Part shown: piece after piece, positions 48,186 to 56,630 of the stretch
Layout: each line of letters opens with the position of its first letter
How positions within the stretch are numbered: position 1 is the stretch's first letter
IMG/VR virus record: IMGVR_UViG_3300037475_000162
Coordinates: 1 to 64,000 of that record
Length of the DNA: 64,000 nucleotides
Source of the DNA: a virus
Strand: one strand, 5' to 3'
Made by a program: the position numbers and the translations under genes
Notes under the pieces: generated by a model
What the model saw: only the letters and a program-made list of their open reading frames with translations
Databases searched by the model: none
What the model was told of the DNA's origin: nothing

Positions 48186-48533
48186 GTGGGCGAACGCGAC
48201 GCCCGGCCATTGCGCAGCAGGATCCGCGCCAGCAGCAAGGCGCTCGCCTGGTCGCTGCGGGCGCTGGACGAGATCAAGCAGCCCATGATCGCGCAGGCGG
48301 CCGATAAACGGCTCCCGGCGACGGTCCGGGCGGTCTACGCCGAGCAGGTCCGGGGGATCGTCGGCCGCGAGGTCGAACTGCTAACCAAGGCCGGCGTGCC
48401 CGTGGAAGCGGCGCAGGCGGCGGTCGCCGCGAAGGCCGAGCCGACGCCCCTGCCTGGACCGACGCGACCGGCGACGAAGCCGGCGGCCGGGCGGAACGGC
48501 GTGCATGAGGGAGAGAAAGACATTCCCGTTTGA
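48186..48533 (+). CDS. Hypothetical replication-region protein
   Basis: A 115-residue helical protein with a GTG start; first part SSKALAWSLRALDEIKQPMI, later Pro-rich tail. It precedes the RecT-like gene by 15 bases. May be an accessory recombination factor. Unrecognised. Confidence 0.5.
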   Translation: MGERDARPLRSRIRASSKALAWSLRALDEIKQPMIAQAADKRLPATVRAVYAEQVRGIVGREVELLTKAGVPVEAAQAAVAAKAEPTPLPGPTRPATKPAAGRNGVHEGEKDIPV

Positions 48534-48548
48534 GATCCAGAGGTCACC

Positions 48549-49484
48549 ATGAACGAAGTCAAGAACGGTCTGAGTGAAAGCACTCCGGGCGCCGCGATTG
48601 TCGAAGTGCTGCCCCGTCCGGCCAGCGGCTTGAGCGTCGTACGCAACCTCGAGCATGCGGTGCAGGTCGGCGAGATCATCTTCCGCAGCAACGCCGTGGA
48701 CGGAATCCGTAACGCCCACCAGGCCGTGGTCAAGATCATAGCCGGCATGGAGCTGGGCTTCGGCCCGCTCGCCAGCGTCATGAACGTCCATTTCATCGAA
48801 GGCAAGCCCTCGATCGGCGCTCACCTGCGCGCCGCGCTCGTCAAGGCCAGCGACAAATACGATTACGAGATCATTCAGAACGATCCGACCGTCTGTGAAC
48901 TGGCCTTTTACGAGCGGTCATTGACGAGCGGCGGAGATGTGCGGAAACGCGGAGCCGGCTGGATCAAGAAGCCGCACACCATCAAGATCACGATTCAGCA
49001 CGCCCAGGAGAAGGGCTGGACCGTGAGCCGGGGCGGCAAGGACAAAAGCAACTGGTCCACGGTCCCGGAGGACATGCTCTTCGCTCGCGCCATCTCCCGC
49101 GGCCAGCGCCAGCACTGCCCCGACCTGACGGGCGGACTGGTGCTCTACGATCCCGACGAGCTGGACAACGGCGGCGCTGTGGTCGATGCCAGCTTCACCG
49201 TCACCGAGCCGGCCAGGATACCCTTGCAGGTCGAGACGGTTGCGGCGCCAGCGCCTGAGACGCCTCCCGTTCGAGAGGCCCCGAAGCCGCAGCCCGCCGG
49301 CGCGAGCGTTCATCAGGTCGCCCGCATCGACGAGCTGATCGCCCAGACGGGCAGGACGCGGGCCGACATGGGCGCGACGTGGAACTATTTCGACGTGTCT
49401 GGGCCGGAACTGCTGACCGCCGATCAGGCGGCAAGGCTGATCGGCCAGATGGAGAAGAAACTTCAGCCGGCCGCCGCCGGCTGA
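48549..49484 (+). CDS. RecT-like single-strand annealing protein
   Basis: A 311-residue protein of the phage RecT/recombinase kind. AHQAVVKIIAGMELGFGPLASV, VHFIEGKPSIGAHLRAALV, and WSTVPEDMLFARAISRGQRQHCPDL, then a GGLVLYDPDELDNGG tail, are the usual order. The C-terminal 70 residues add a helical domain (VARIDELIAQTGRTR). Works with SSB and primase-helicase of this operon in replication and recombination. Promotes annealing of ssDNA. Confidence 0.75.
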   Translation: MNEVKNGLSESTPGAAIVEVLPRPASGLSVVRNLEHAVQVGEIIFRSNAVDGIRNAHQAVVKIIAGMELGFGPLASVMNVHFIEGKPSIGAHLRAALVKASDKYDYEIIQNDPTVCELAFYERSLTSGGDVRKRGAGWIKKPHTIKITIQHAQEKGWTVSRGGKDKSNWSTVPEDMLFARAISRGQRQHCPDLTGGLVLYDPDELDNGGAVVDASFTVTEPARIPLQVETVAAPAPETPPVREAPKPQPAGASVHQVARIDELIAQTGRTRADMGATWNYFDVSGPELLTADQAARLIGQMEKKLQPAAAG

Positions 49485-49609
49485 AGAGGATGGCATCGAC
49501 GGCAGGGACGCCGCTGGCGGGAGTTGTGCGCCGCCGCCGAATGGGCGGAATGCTGGCAACTCCTGAAAGCCGCCGTTGGCTTTGCCTCCGGCGAATTGAC
49601 TGTGATACA

Positions 49610-49629
49610 GGCCGGGCGATCGCCCGGCC
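49610..49629. other. 20-base perfect palindrome
   Basis: GGCCGGGCGATCGCCCGGCC is a perfect dyad in the 181-base gap between the RecT-like and the SSB-like gene. It may be a hairpin or a binding site. The gap has no convincing gene. Confidence 0.7.
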
Positions 49630-49665
49630 GCAAGAGTCCCGTTGTACCTTTTTCGGAGAAGAACC

Positions 49666-50244
49666 GTGAACGACGTGATCGAGGAACTGGCCCGCTTTGA
49701 CAGCGACTATCGGCCGGCGGAGCGCTTCAGCAGCCTGCCCAGCACGCAGGATCTCGCCGAAGGCATCTACGCCTGCACGATCCAGAGCGCGATTCTGGCG
49801 CGCACATACAACAGCAAGGAACCCATCCTCCGCTTGCAGATCGAGGCCAGCCAGTCAGTTGGCTCGATGCTCTGCGAGCACGCCTACCTCCTGGGCAATC
49901 AGCAGAACTACGATCGTCTCGGCGCGGATCTGATCGCGCTGGGCTTCGACGCCGACCGGTGGAGCGCTTCCCAGGGCCGGCCCTTCTCGGCCGAACTGCT
50001 CAAACTGCTCTCCTCTGGCAAGCTCAACGGCATTCGCTTCCAGGCCAAGCGGCGCAACTACACGAGCAACGGCAAGGCCGGCTGGTCGTTCGACGTGTGC
50101 GGACGGCTCAAGGACGGGGGCCGCCCGGCGGCCCCCGCTCCAGCGCCTGTCACACCGCGGAACAGCACCCCCGCACCGGCCGCAAGGCCGCAGCCAGTTC
50201 CCGCCGCCGCCTCGCAGGAGGCGGAAGAAACCATCCCTTTCTGA
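49666..50244 (+). CDS. SSB-like DNA-binding protein (DUF669-type)
   Basis: A 192-residue protein. Start at GTG 49666 with GGAGAAG upstream. It has an OB-like core (GIYACTIQSAILARTYNSKEPI, GIRFQAKRRNYTSNGK) and a disordered Pro/Ala tail ending EETIPF, the acidic-hydrophobic tip typical of SSB. It should protect single-stranded DNA and recruit partner proteins. Confidence 0.7.
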   Translation: MNDVIEELARFDSDYRPAERFSSLPSTQDLAEGIYACTIQSAILARTYNSKEPILRLQIEASQSVGSMLCEHAYLLGNQQNYDRLGADLIALGFDADRWSASQGRPFSAELLKLLSSGKLNGIRFQAKRRNYTSNGKAGWSFDVCGRLKDGGRPAAPAPAPVTPRNSTPAPAARPQPVPAAASQEAEETIPF

Positions 50245-50486
50245 TGGAGCCCACCGTTGTTCGCGACGTGGGCCTCGTCGTGACGGGCGGAACCGGCGGG
50301 CCGCTGGGGCGCCTGTGGTTCGTCCGCCGCACGAGCAACTTCCCAGGGAAGAGGGGTCCGGGCTCGGGCGACGTCCACGAGGTTCGCCTGGCTGCTGGCC
50401 AGTGGAGTTGTGACTGTCGCGCATGGCTCTACAAGCGTGCATGTCGCCACGTCGATGCGGCAAAGGATCTCTTTGAGGATGCGTAG
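50244..50486 (+). CDS. SWIM-type zinc finger protein
   Basis: An 80-residue protein that starts in the stop of the SSB-like gene. WSCDCRAWLYKRACRHVDAA fits CxC...CxH of SWIM domains. It may bind DNA or partner proteins in recombination. Confidence 0.65.
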   Translation: MEPTVVRDVGLVVTGGTGGPLGRLWFVRRTSNFPGKRGPGSGDVHEVRLAAGQWSCDCRAWLYKRACRHVDAAKDLFEDA

Positions 50487-50488
50487 CT

Positions 50489-50499
50489 GGGGGGGGGGG
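50489..50499 (+). repeat. 11-base G tract before primase-helicase gene
   Basis: Eleven G lie between the previous stop and a start at 50508 (an out-of-frame ATG at 50501 is closer). The tract overlaps the expected ribosome-binding site. Confidence 0.8.
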
Positions 50500-50507
50500 C
50501 ATGAACG

Positions 50508-52592
50508 ATGACAGCAGCAACAGGTGCGGCGGCAGCGGTGATTCTTGACGCTCTGCGGATCTTCGCGCCGCCGGACCAGTTGACCACGCTGTCGGCGTTC
50601 AAGGAAGGCCTGGAAAAGCCCGTTTACCGCAGGCTCTTCCGCGATCACGAGCTGCTGGCCGCAAGGGCGGCGGCTCTCGACGCGGAAGCCGAGACAACAG
50701 CGGTTTTCGGCATCTACTTTACCCTGAACCCGATTCTCTCCGATCTTCTTCCGGTCGGAAGCAAGGAAGGCCGCGCAACAGTTGTCGCCGAATCCATTGC
50801 CTTCCGGCGATGGCTGCCCATCGACATCGATCCGGTACGGCCCAAGGACGTCTCCAGCACGGACGCGGAGCGAGAGGCTGCCTGGGATGTGCTGTGTACT
50901 TGCCGCGAACTGTGCGACGGCGCCGGACTCTCCGGCGCCGTCGTCGGCGACAGCGGCAACGGCTGGCACCTCTGCTATCCCATCGACATGCCCAACGATC
51001 CGGCGTCCTATGCCGCCGTCGAGGCGCTCCTGAAGGGTTTGCAGGAGCGATGCGGCAACGAAGCCGCAAAGATCGACCAGAAACCCAAGGACGCCTGCCG
51101 CATCTGGAAGCTCTACGGGACTGTGGCCCGCAAGGGCGCACCGACCCAGGAGAGGCCGCACCGCCTCTCCTGTGTGGTCGAGGGGACGCCCTGGAGCGAG
51201 CATGCAGCACAAAGCAACAATGCTGCCCTGAATCGGATGCTGGCGATCTGGGCGGCGCAGGAGAAGGCCCGCGGCGGCAAGGCGCAAGGCGAGCCGCCAA
51301 CGACCTACGCCCGGGCGCTTGAGTATCTCAAGACGTGCGAGCCCGCCGTGTCGGGCCAGCGTGGCTCGGACAAGCTCATGTGGGCGGCGCGGGTCGTTAC
51401 CTATGGGTTCGACCTCGGCCCGGTGCTGGGCGCGCAGGCGATCCGCGAGGGCTACAACCACCGCTGCACGCCGCCTTGGTCCGACAGCGAGATCGAACAC
51501 AAGTGCCAGGACGCTGATGTAAAGCCATTCGGCCGGCCAAGGGGCTGGTTGCTGGCGGAGCAAGGACGCAACGGCCATTCTCCATCGGCCAGCAGCGCGA
51601 CGGCCGAGAAGCCGATCCCGAAGATCACCCTGGACGACGTCGCCACCATCGACGACCTCATCCTGGCCGGCGCTGAGGTCCGCTGGCTCTGGCCCGGCTG
51701 GATACAGATTGGCGTCCTCACCCTGCTTGCCGCCGAGGGAGGGACCGGAAAGACCCGGTTCTGCGCCGACCTGCTGCGGCGCATCCGCCACGGCCTGACC
51801 TGGCCTGACGGCGCGCCCATCGACATTCCGCTCGAATCGCTGGCCATGTGGGTAATGAGCGACAACCACCACGACGAGCTGGTCGGTCTGTCGCAGGCCT
51901 TCGGGATCAAGGACGCCGTCCGGCTCAACGCCAGCAAGTCCGATCCCTTCGGCGGCGTCATGCTCGATTCCGCCGACGACCTGGCGGCGCTCGACGCCCG
52001 GATCGGCGTCGTCAAGCCGGTGCTCGTTGCCGTGGACACGGTCGGCAATGCGACGGACAAGAACCTCTCCCGGCAGGAAGACGCGAAGCTCTTTTACCAG
52101 CCGCTCCAGATCATCGCCCGGAAGCACAGGACGGCCATTATCTGCTTGACTCACCTGAACGCCGCCGGGGCCGTGCTGGGCCGGCGGGCGACGGAGAAGT
52201 GCCGCGTGGTCCTCCGCATGGACAAGCCGGACCCGGTCCAGATCAACCGCCGCCGGCTGGAAATCGTCAAGACAAACTCCCGCTACCCGACCCCGCTGGG
52301 GGTCACCATGCAGGACCGCGGCAACGAGTACGACAACGACCCGCCCAAGGCGCCGGAAGACGGCCCCAGCGCGACCCGGACAAGCCCCAAGGTGGCCGAG
52401 GCGGCGGACTGGCTGAAGGAGCGTCTGAGCAACGGCGCAGCCCGTGTTTCCGTGATCAGAAACGAAGCGGAAAACGCAGGGATCAAGGCCCCCGCGTTGT
52501 ACAAGGCTCGCGATCTGCTGTCCGTCCACGAATGCGAGACGCAAGGCAAGAAGTGGTGGTCACTTGCGGCAGACGACAAGCGCCAGGAGTAA
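50508..52592 (+). CDS. Primase-helicase (AEP + RepA-like ATPase)
   Basis: A 694-residue replication protein. The N-terminal part is an archaeo-eukaryotic primase fold: LPIDIDP with Asp106 and Asp108, GDSGNGWHLCYPIDMP, and DACRIWKLYGT. The C-terminal part is a RecA-like ATPase of the RepA/AAA_25 kind: GGTGKT at 411-416 and LVAVDTVG with Asp510. It would prime and unwind DNA at the phage origin. Overlapping minus-strand frames are shadows. Confidence 0.85.
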   Translation: MTAATGAAAAVILDALRIFAPPDQLTTLSAFKEGLEKPVYRRLFRDHELLAARAAALDAEAETTAVFGIYFTLNPILSDLLPVGSKEGRATVVAESIAFRRWLPIDIDPVRPKDVSSTDAEREAAWDVLCTCRELCDGAGLSGAVVGDSGNGWHLCYPIDMPNDPASYAAVEALLKGLQERCGNEAAKIDQKPKDACRIWKLYGTVARKGAPTQERPHRLSCVVEGTPWSEHAAQSNNAALNRMLAIWAAQEKARGGKAQGEPPTTYARALEYLKTCEPAVSGQRGSDKLMWAARVVTYGFDLGPVLGAQAIREGYNHRCTPPWSDSEIEHKCQDADVKPFGRPRGWLLAEQGRNGHSPSASSATAEKPIPKITLDDVATIDDLILAGAEVRWLWPGWIQIGVLTLLAAEGGTGKTRFCADLLRRIRHGLTWPDGAPIDIPLESLAMWVMSDNHHDELVGLSQAFGIKDAVRLNASKSDPFGGVMLDSADDLAALDARIGVVKPVLVAVDTVGNATDKNLSRQEDAKLFYQPLQIIARKHRTAIICLTHLNAAGAVLGRRATEKCRVVLRMDKPDPVQINRRRLEIVKTNSRYPTPLGVTMQDRGNEYDNDPPKAPEDGPSATRTSPKVAEAADWLKERLSNGAARVSVIRNEAENAGIKAPALYKARDLLSVHECETQGKKWWSLAADDKRQE

Positions 52593-52593
52593 G

Positions 52594-52646
52594 TTGTACG
52601 ATCTGTACAGCCTCCTAGGACCCTGTACAAGCCGTACAAGTTTTTG
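52594..52646 (+). terminator. Intrinsic terminator with GTACA repeats
   Basis: TTGTACG (52594-52600) pairs with CGTACAA (52633-52639); CTGTACAG (52603-52610) with CTGTACA (52623-52629). A TTTTT follows, giving a good intrinsic terminator for the primase-helicase gene. TTGTACGATC is also seen near 38858-38910. Confidence 0.7.
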
Positions 52647-52690
52647 TGAGAAGCCAGGTTCCCGTCGGAAGTGAGAAGCGAGGTTCTCAG

Positions 52691-52887
52691 ATGAAAGACG
52701 ACAACCGGCTCTGCATCATCTGCCCTGCGGCCGGGCGCTGTTCGTGGAAGGAAAGACGCTCGGCGACCGGCTCAGCGCCGATCAGATCGCCTGGCACGCC
52801 AGAGCCCGAGCCGCCGGGGCCGTGGTGCTCGTCGTTTCTTCGGCCCAGGAGCTTGACGCCCTGCTGAAAGAGGAAGGGATTACATGA
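52691..52887 (+). pseudogene. VRR-NUC-like nuclease, apparently frameshifted or truncated
   Basis: Frame 1 from 52738 reads LFVEGKTLGDRLSADQIAWH and AVVLVVSSAQELDALLKEEG, which is the C-terminal half of a VRR-NUC domain including ExK. The only ATG frame (52691) is in another register and reads MKDDNRLCIICPAAGRC before it diverges; joining the two requires a -1 shift near 52735. The stop (52885-52887) overlaps the next ATG, which argues that this frame is or was translated. It is either a recent frameshift or a recoding site. Confidence 0.45.
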
Positions 52888-53039
52888 GCAAGCCAAGCAA
52901 GTCCGCCGCCCCCACTCCCGCCGAACGCATGGGCCGCATTCTGCGGGACAGCTATCTGAGCGCCTACGTCGCCGGGAACGAGCAGCACCACGACCCCGAG
53001 TGGGAGGACGCCGTCCGGCTGGGGCAGGCGCGTGGGTGA
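52884..53039 (+). CDS. Small hypothetical protein
   Basis: A 51-residue helical protein starting by ATGA overlap (SKSAAPTPAERMGRILRDSY, EWEDAVRLGQARG). Unrecognised. Confidence 0.5.
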   Translation: MSKPSKSAAPTPAERMGRILRDSYLSAYVAGNEQHHDPEWEDAVRLGQARG

Positions 53040-53091
53040 GCATTGGCGCGGAAATGCTGAGAAGAGGCGTGAAACTGCCGGAGGACAAGCC

Positions 53092-53394
53092 ATGAGCAAG
53101 AAGCATTCCCTCCCCCGTTTCGCCCAGCTCGTCCTGACGCAGCTCGACTTGCCCTGCGCCGCCTGCAAGCGGCCCGTCGGCGCGGTCGCCTGCCTGGTGA
53201 AGCGCGAAGGGGTGATCTGCAAGAAGTGCTGGCGGAAGCGAGCGAAGGCGAAGCAGGCGGAGAAGGACGACGCCCCCGTGACGCCGCCAGGAACGTGTCC
53301 GAAGTGCGGCGCCGCGCCCGGACAGAAGTGCAAGAACTACAAGGGGCAGAACAAGCAGGATTGCCCCGGGCGAAAGCCCCCCCCCCGAACGTGA
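53092..53394 (+). CDS. Zinc-ribbon protein with C-terminal C-tract
   Basis: A 100-residue protein starting at ATG 53092 (GGAGGACAAGCC upstream). Two CxxC pairs (CAACK and CKKC at about 19-47) and two more (CPKCG, C...C) near the end. The C-terminal GRKPPPRT is coded by a run of 10 C (53377-53386). Slippage there would change the tail. Confidence 0.6.
   Translation: MSKKHSLPRFAQLVLTQLDLPCAACKRPVGAVACLVKREGVICKKCWRKRAKAKQAEKDDAPVTPPGTCPKCGAAPGQKCKNYKGQNKQDCPGRKPPPRT
53377..53386 (+). repeat. 10-base C tract at the 3' end of a coding gene
   Basis: CCCCCCCCCC encodes the three prolines near the end of the zinc-ribbon protein. It is a third homopolymer tract of this genome (with 16221 and 50489). 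Confidence 0.75.
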
Positions 53395-53403
53395 GGACCC
53401 ACA

Positions 53404-53565
53404 ATGACCGCATCCACCAGACTGCTCGCCCTGCTGTCCACCGCGCCCCCGGAGGACGTCGAGGCCCTGGCCGCCGAGATCGCCGAGCTGAAAAGCCGGC
53501 TCGCCGGACTGGAGGCGCTGCAGAGCGTCGCCGTCCTTGCCCGGCGGAACACACCAGGAGCCTGA
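53404..53565 (+). CDS. Small coiled-coil protein
   Basis: A 53-residue helical protein (APPEDVEALAAEIAELKSRL) starting soon after the previous gene. Unrecognised. Confidence 0.45.
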   Translation: MTASTRLLALLSTAPPEDVEALAAEIAELKSRLAGLEALQSVAVLARRNTPGA

Positions 53566-53567
53566 AA

Positions 53568-53996
53568 ATGCCGACGCCAGTCCCGACAAACCCCGAGCCG
53601 CTCCCTGCCCTGCGCGCCCGCTACGCTCGTGCGCTGGAGCACGTCTACGACGTGGCCGGCATCCGCGACCGCGGATTGATCAGGCCCGGCGAGGTCCCGG
53701 CCAACGTCTTCGACTTCGATGACGGATTGCGACTGATCATCAGCCGCGAGAAGCTCCTCGACGGTGAAGTCACCCTGCACGTCAGCGCCTCGTTTCCGTC
53801 CGAATGCAGGATCGCCGACGAGTTCCGTCTGCTCCTGCCGTATCAGGACCGCAAGCGACTCCTGGCGAAATGGCGCGACAGCATCCCCGACCGGTTCGCC
53901 GGGCTGGCCGGCCCTGAAACCGCCGCCCGCCTGCACTACCTCGGCAGCAGCGAGGCGGACATTCCCCACTGGATCATCCCGGAGTTCGACCCATGA
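53568..53996 (+). CDS. Hypothetical protein
   Basis: A 142-residue alpha/beta protein: VYDVAGIRDRGLIRPGEVPA, FDDGLRLIISREKLLDGEV, LLLPYQDRKRLLAKWRDSI. The next gene starts inside its stop (ATGA). It is a phage-type conserved-looking protein of unknown role. Confidence 0.55.
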   Translation: MPTPVPTNPEPLPALRARYARALEHVYDVAGIRDRGLIRPGEVPANVFDFDDGLRLIISREKLLDGEVTLHVSASFPSECRIADEFRLLLPYQDRKRLLAKWRDSIPDRFAGLAGPETAARLHYLGSSEADIPHWIIPEFDP

Positions 53997-54436
53997 GCAC
54001 CGCTCCAACTCTCCTGTCTTCCGCCGCCGGCGCGTCCGCAGCCGAATGGTCCGGCCTGTGGCAGGACTACCGGCTGCGGGGAGCCGACCAGGCGTCCCTC
54101 CGGATCATGGGCGACTGGTGCGAGGAGCACGGCGCGCCTGCCGACGCACTCCTGTATCGCTGGATGGCCCGTCACAACCGCCGGCCCGCGTTCCGCGACC
54201 GCCACCCCGTGACCGGCAAGCGCGTGCCGGCCCGCTTCTCCTGGCAGTGGCGGCGCGAGCTGAAGCAGCGGCCGTCCTCGAGCGGCCGCGACGTGCTCCC
54301 GCGCCTGCCCTTCATGGCCCTGCCCCAGGTCGGCGCGTGGGACTTCAAGGAGCACTGCTACTACCCCAGCGAGGCCGAAGCTCTTGCCGCCCTGCGTGCT
54401 GCACTGATTGCCCTGTCGCTCGTGATTCAGATTTGA
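53993..54436 (+). CDS. TIGR02996-like repeat-companion protein
   Basis: A 147-residue protein. Residues about 27-60 contain SLRIMGDWCEEHGAPADALL, the pattern of planctomycete repeat-companion domains. A basic, Arg-rich middle follows. Role unknown; same family motif as the genes at 42250, 58586 and 58880. Confidence 0.5.
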   Translation: MSTAPTLLSSAAGASAAEWSGLWQDYRLRGADQASLRIMGDWCEEHGAPADALLYRWMARHNRRPAFRDRHPVTGKRVPARFSWQWRRELKQRPSSSGRDVLPRLPFMALPQVGAWDFKEHCYYPSEAEALAALRAALIALSLVIQI

Positions 54437-54454
54437 TCCCCTGGAGCAACCCGT

Positions 54455-54907
54455 ATGGCCCAGCACATCTCCGCTCTGGTGCGCCGGCTGCAGCCAAAAC
54501 CGGCCGACTGCTTCGGCGATTGGATTGGGCGCGCGTCCATGCGGGACTGGACCCCCGAATTCCGCAAGCAGATGGAGCAGGCCATGACGACTCGATCCTG
54601 GCACACGACCGCCGCCATCTGGCGAGACAGCAACATTCAGCTCCTCGTCCGGGCCGCCAAACTGATCGATCAGGGCCACTTCAACAATGACATCCGCGAC
54701 CGTCTGACGTCGATCATGGACGCGGATGGAAAATCCGAGCTGGCCGCCAGGGTCCGCGCCTTGCCCGACCGCACCGTCTGCGGCGTGGAGGAGTCCTGGG
54801 TCGAAGCGGCGCTGCTCACGTTCTGTCGCGAGGAGGCGGCCAGGCTGATGCATCTGCGCGCCGACCTCGCCCGTCCTGACCCTGTTCCCCCTGGAGACCC
54901 GTCATGA
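54455..54907 (+). CDS. Hypothetical helical protein
   Basis: A 150-residue helical protein (ISALVRRLQPKPADCFGDWI, WRDSNIQLLVRAAKLIDQGH). It ends by ATGA overlap with the next gene. Unrecognised. Confidence 0.5.
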   Translation: MAQHISALVRRLQPKPADCFGDWIGRASMRDWTPEFRKQMEQAMTTRSWHTTAAIWRDSNIQLLVRAAKLIDQGHFNNDIRDRLTSIMDADGKSELAARVRALPDRTVCGVEESWVEAALLTFCREEAARLMHLRADLARPDPVPPGDPS

Positions 54908-55311
54908 AGATCTTCCTCAGCAGCAGATACTCTCGCCGCCTTGAGATGTGCGACGTGCGGGAAGTGCTGGAGGCGAAAGGCCACACGGTCACAAGCCGCT
55001 GGCTCGACACCATGTGGCGCGAAACCGACGAGCACGGGAGCGCGTCGGCCCCGCCTGCACACCGTGCGGAGTACGCCGTCAAGGACCTCGAAGACGTGGC
55101 CGCGGCCCAGTGCCTGATCGCCTTCACCGAACCGCCGCGCAGCAACGGCCGCGGCGGACGGCACGTGGAACTGGGCGCCGCGCTGGCGCTGGGCAAGCGG
55201 GTCGTGGTGGTTGGGTTCCGGGAGAACCTCTTCTGCCACCATCCAGCCGTGGAGTTCTTCGACTCGGCCCAGATCATGCTGCACACCCTCTTCTTCCGTC
55301 CCCTGGAGTAA
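54904..55311 (+). CDS. Nucleoside 2-deoxyribosyltransferase-like protein
   Basis: A 135-residue protein with MKIFLSSRYSRRLEM at the N-terminus, DLEDVAAAQCLIAFTEPP and GGRHVELGAALALGKRVVVVG. These resemble the nucleoside 2-deoxyribosyltransferase fold (also similar to TIR-like and DUF4406 proteins). Acid His-Glu residues are in place. Possible roles: nucleotide metabolism or processing of a signalling nucleotide. Confidence 0.6.
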   Translation: MKIFLSSRYSRRLEMCDVREVLEAKGHTVTSRWLDTMWRETDEHGSASAPPAHRAEYAVKDLEDVAAAQCLIAFTEPPRSNGRGGRHVELGAALALGKRVVVVGFRENLFCHHPAVEFFDSAQIMLHTLFFRPLE

Positions 55312-55317
55312 CCTGTT

Positions 55318-55806
55318 ATGGCAACCGCCTCTCCCCTGAAACCGCCCATCGACGTCCTGGAGATCCCCCTCGAGGACCTGGTCCTGCCCCGCGGCGTCCT
55401 GCGCAAGCTCCAGGACGTCGGCTATCGCACGCTCGGCCAGCTGTGGAAGCTGGCCCCGTCGGGCCCCGACGAGCTGACCGAGGCCCTTGCGTCGATCAAG
55501 GGCATCACGGCCCAGAAGGCCGGCGAGGCCTCCGAGGCTGTCTGGGCGATGATCGCCGCCCGCGAGATCGCCGCCCGGCAGGATGGCGCAGAGCAGGCGC
55601 CTGCACCCGCCGCCGACGGCGCCCCCTTCGACGCGCTCCTGGCCGAGATCATGCCGCCGGAGTGGGCCCAGGCGCTGGACCGCGCCGGCATGGTCACCAT
55701 CCAGGATGCCCGCGACGCCGCGGCGATGGCGCAGACGCCGCTGGCGCTGGAACTGGCGAAGCACCCAATTGGAGGAAGACCATGCAGCCAACGCCTGAAG
55801 ACATGA
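55318..55806 (+). CDS. RNA polymerase alpha-CTD-like HhH protein
   Basis: A 162-residue protein. LPRGVLRKLQDVGYRTLGQL followed by IKGITAQKAGEA looks like the helix-hairpin-helix of the RNAP alpha C-terminal domain. A second weaker HhH is at WAQALDRAGMVTIQDARD. Such a protein may bind UP-element DNA or act on host RNA polymerase. Confidence 0.5.
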   Translation: MATASPLKPPIDVLEIPLEDLVLPRGVLRKLQDVGYRTLGQLWKLAPSGPDELTEALASIKGITAQKAGEASEAVWAMIAAREIAARQDGAEQAPAPAADGAPFDALLAEIMPPEWAQALDRAGMVTIQDARDAAAMAQTPLALELAKHPIGGRPCSQRLKT

Positions 55807-56045
55807 GCCGCGATCTTGTGGCCGACCTCGCCGTGATCGAGGCAAGGCCGCAGGATGTGGCTGGTATCACAGCAAAACTGATCTGCCGGGAGCAGGCGTG
55901 CCCCGCCGCGATCCGCCGCGCCTGGGCGGCCGAGGCGATCCTGGCGCGGCTGGTCGAATATTGCCCCAGAGGGAACGACGACGTGGGCGCTCTGTGGCAG
56001 ATCGTCCAGGACGCCCGGGTGCTGCTGGGGAAGGAGCAGTCATGA
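55782..56045 (+). CDS. Small hypothetical protein
   Basis: An 87-residue protein with GGAGGAAGACC before the ATG at 55782. Overlaps the previous gene by 25 bases. Helical; unrecognised. Confidence 0.55.
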   Translation: MQPTPEDMSRDLVADLAVIEARPQDVAGITAKLICREQACPAAIRRAWAAEAILARLVEYCPRGNDDVGALWQIVQDARVLLGKEQS

Positions 56046-56287
56046 TCCCCACCCAGGAGCTGCTCGACGCCGTCCGCGCCGTCTTTCGCGACGAGCTGGA
56101 CACGTCCGCCTTCCTCGAAGACGCCGCGCGCTGGGAGAAGATCGCGCTGCAGGCCCGCGAAATTCGCCGGCTGCGCGCCGAGCTGCGGACGCTCCGGCGG
56201 ATGCTGCTGGGGTTTGCGGAGCGGATTTATCTCCAATCGGAACTGCTGAGCCGGAAGGCGGAGAAGGTGGACGCCGGCAGGGAGTAA
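56042..56287 (+). CDS. Small coiled-coil protein
   Basis: An 81-residue charged helical protein (EKIALQAREIRRLRAELRTL) coupled by ATGA. Unrecognised. Confidence 0.5.
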   Translation: MIPTQELLDAVRAVFRDELDTSAFLEDAARWEKIALQAREIRRLRAELRTLRRMLLGFAERIYLQSELLSRKAEKVDAGRE

Positions 56288-56291
56288 CGCC

Positions 56292-56630
56292 ATGACCCAG
56301 AAAGAACACGCCAAACTGATCCAGCTTCTCGACCAACCCGGCGCCGTCCAGGTCGCAGTGCGCCACCTCTGGCAGCGCCACGTTCAATTTCTCGCCGTCG
56401 TGCAGATCGTCCGCGAGCTGGAAGACATCCATGCCCGCACGCGGTTGTGTCAGCTCAAAAAGCTGATCCAGCAGGCCTGGGACCGCATCGAGAGTCGCCA
56501 CGAACGCTCGGGGGCCCCGATGCCTCCCGAGATTTGCGAGGCGCAGGACGATTTCCGACGTGCGATCCGTGACTGGTTTTCGCTGGACTGCACTTGCAGC
56601 GCCTGTCAGTCCAGCGACCCAAAAGAGTAG
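56292..56630 (+). CDS. Hypothetical helical protein
   Basis: A 112-residue protein with LIQLLDQPGAVQVAVRHLWQ and CTCSACQ at the C-terminus. It is the last gene of the replication operon. Unrecognised. Confidence 0.5.
   Translation: MTQKEHAKLIQLLDQPGAVQVAVRHLWQRHVQFLAVVQIVRELEDIHARTRLCQLKKLIQQAWDRIESRHERSGAPMPPEICEAQDDFRRAIRDWFSLDCTCSACQSSDPKE

Noticed and set aside
50058-52544. Long minus-strand frame (828 codons) opposite the primase-helicase
   Set aside because: The + strand has Walker motifs, primase motifs and a matching stop structure; the minus frame is an Arg/Ala-rich shadow typical of GC-rich DNA.
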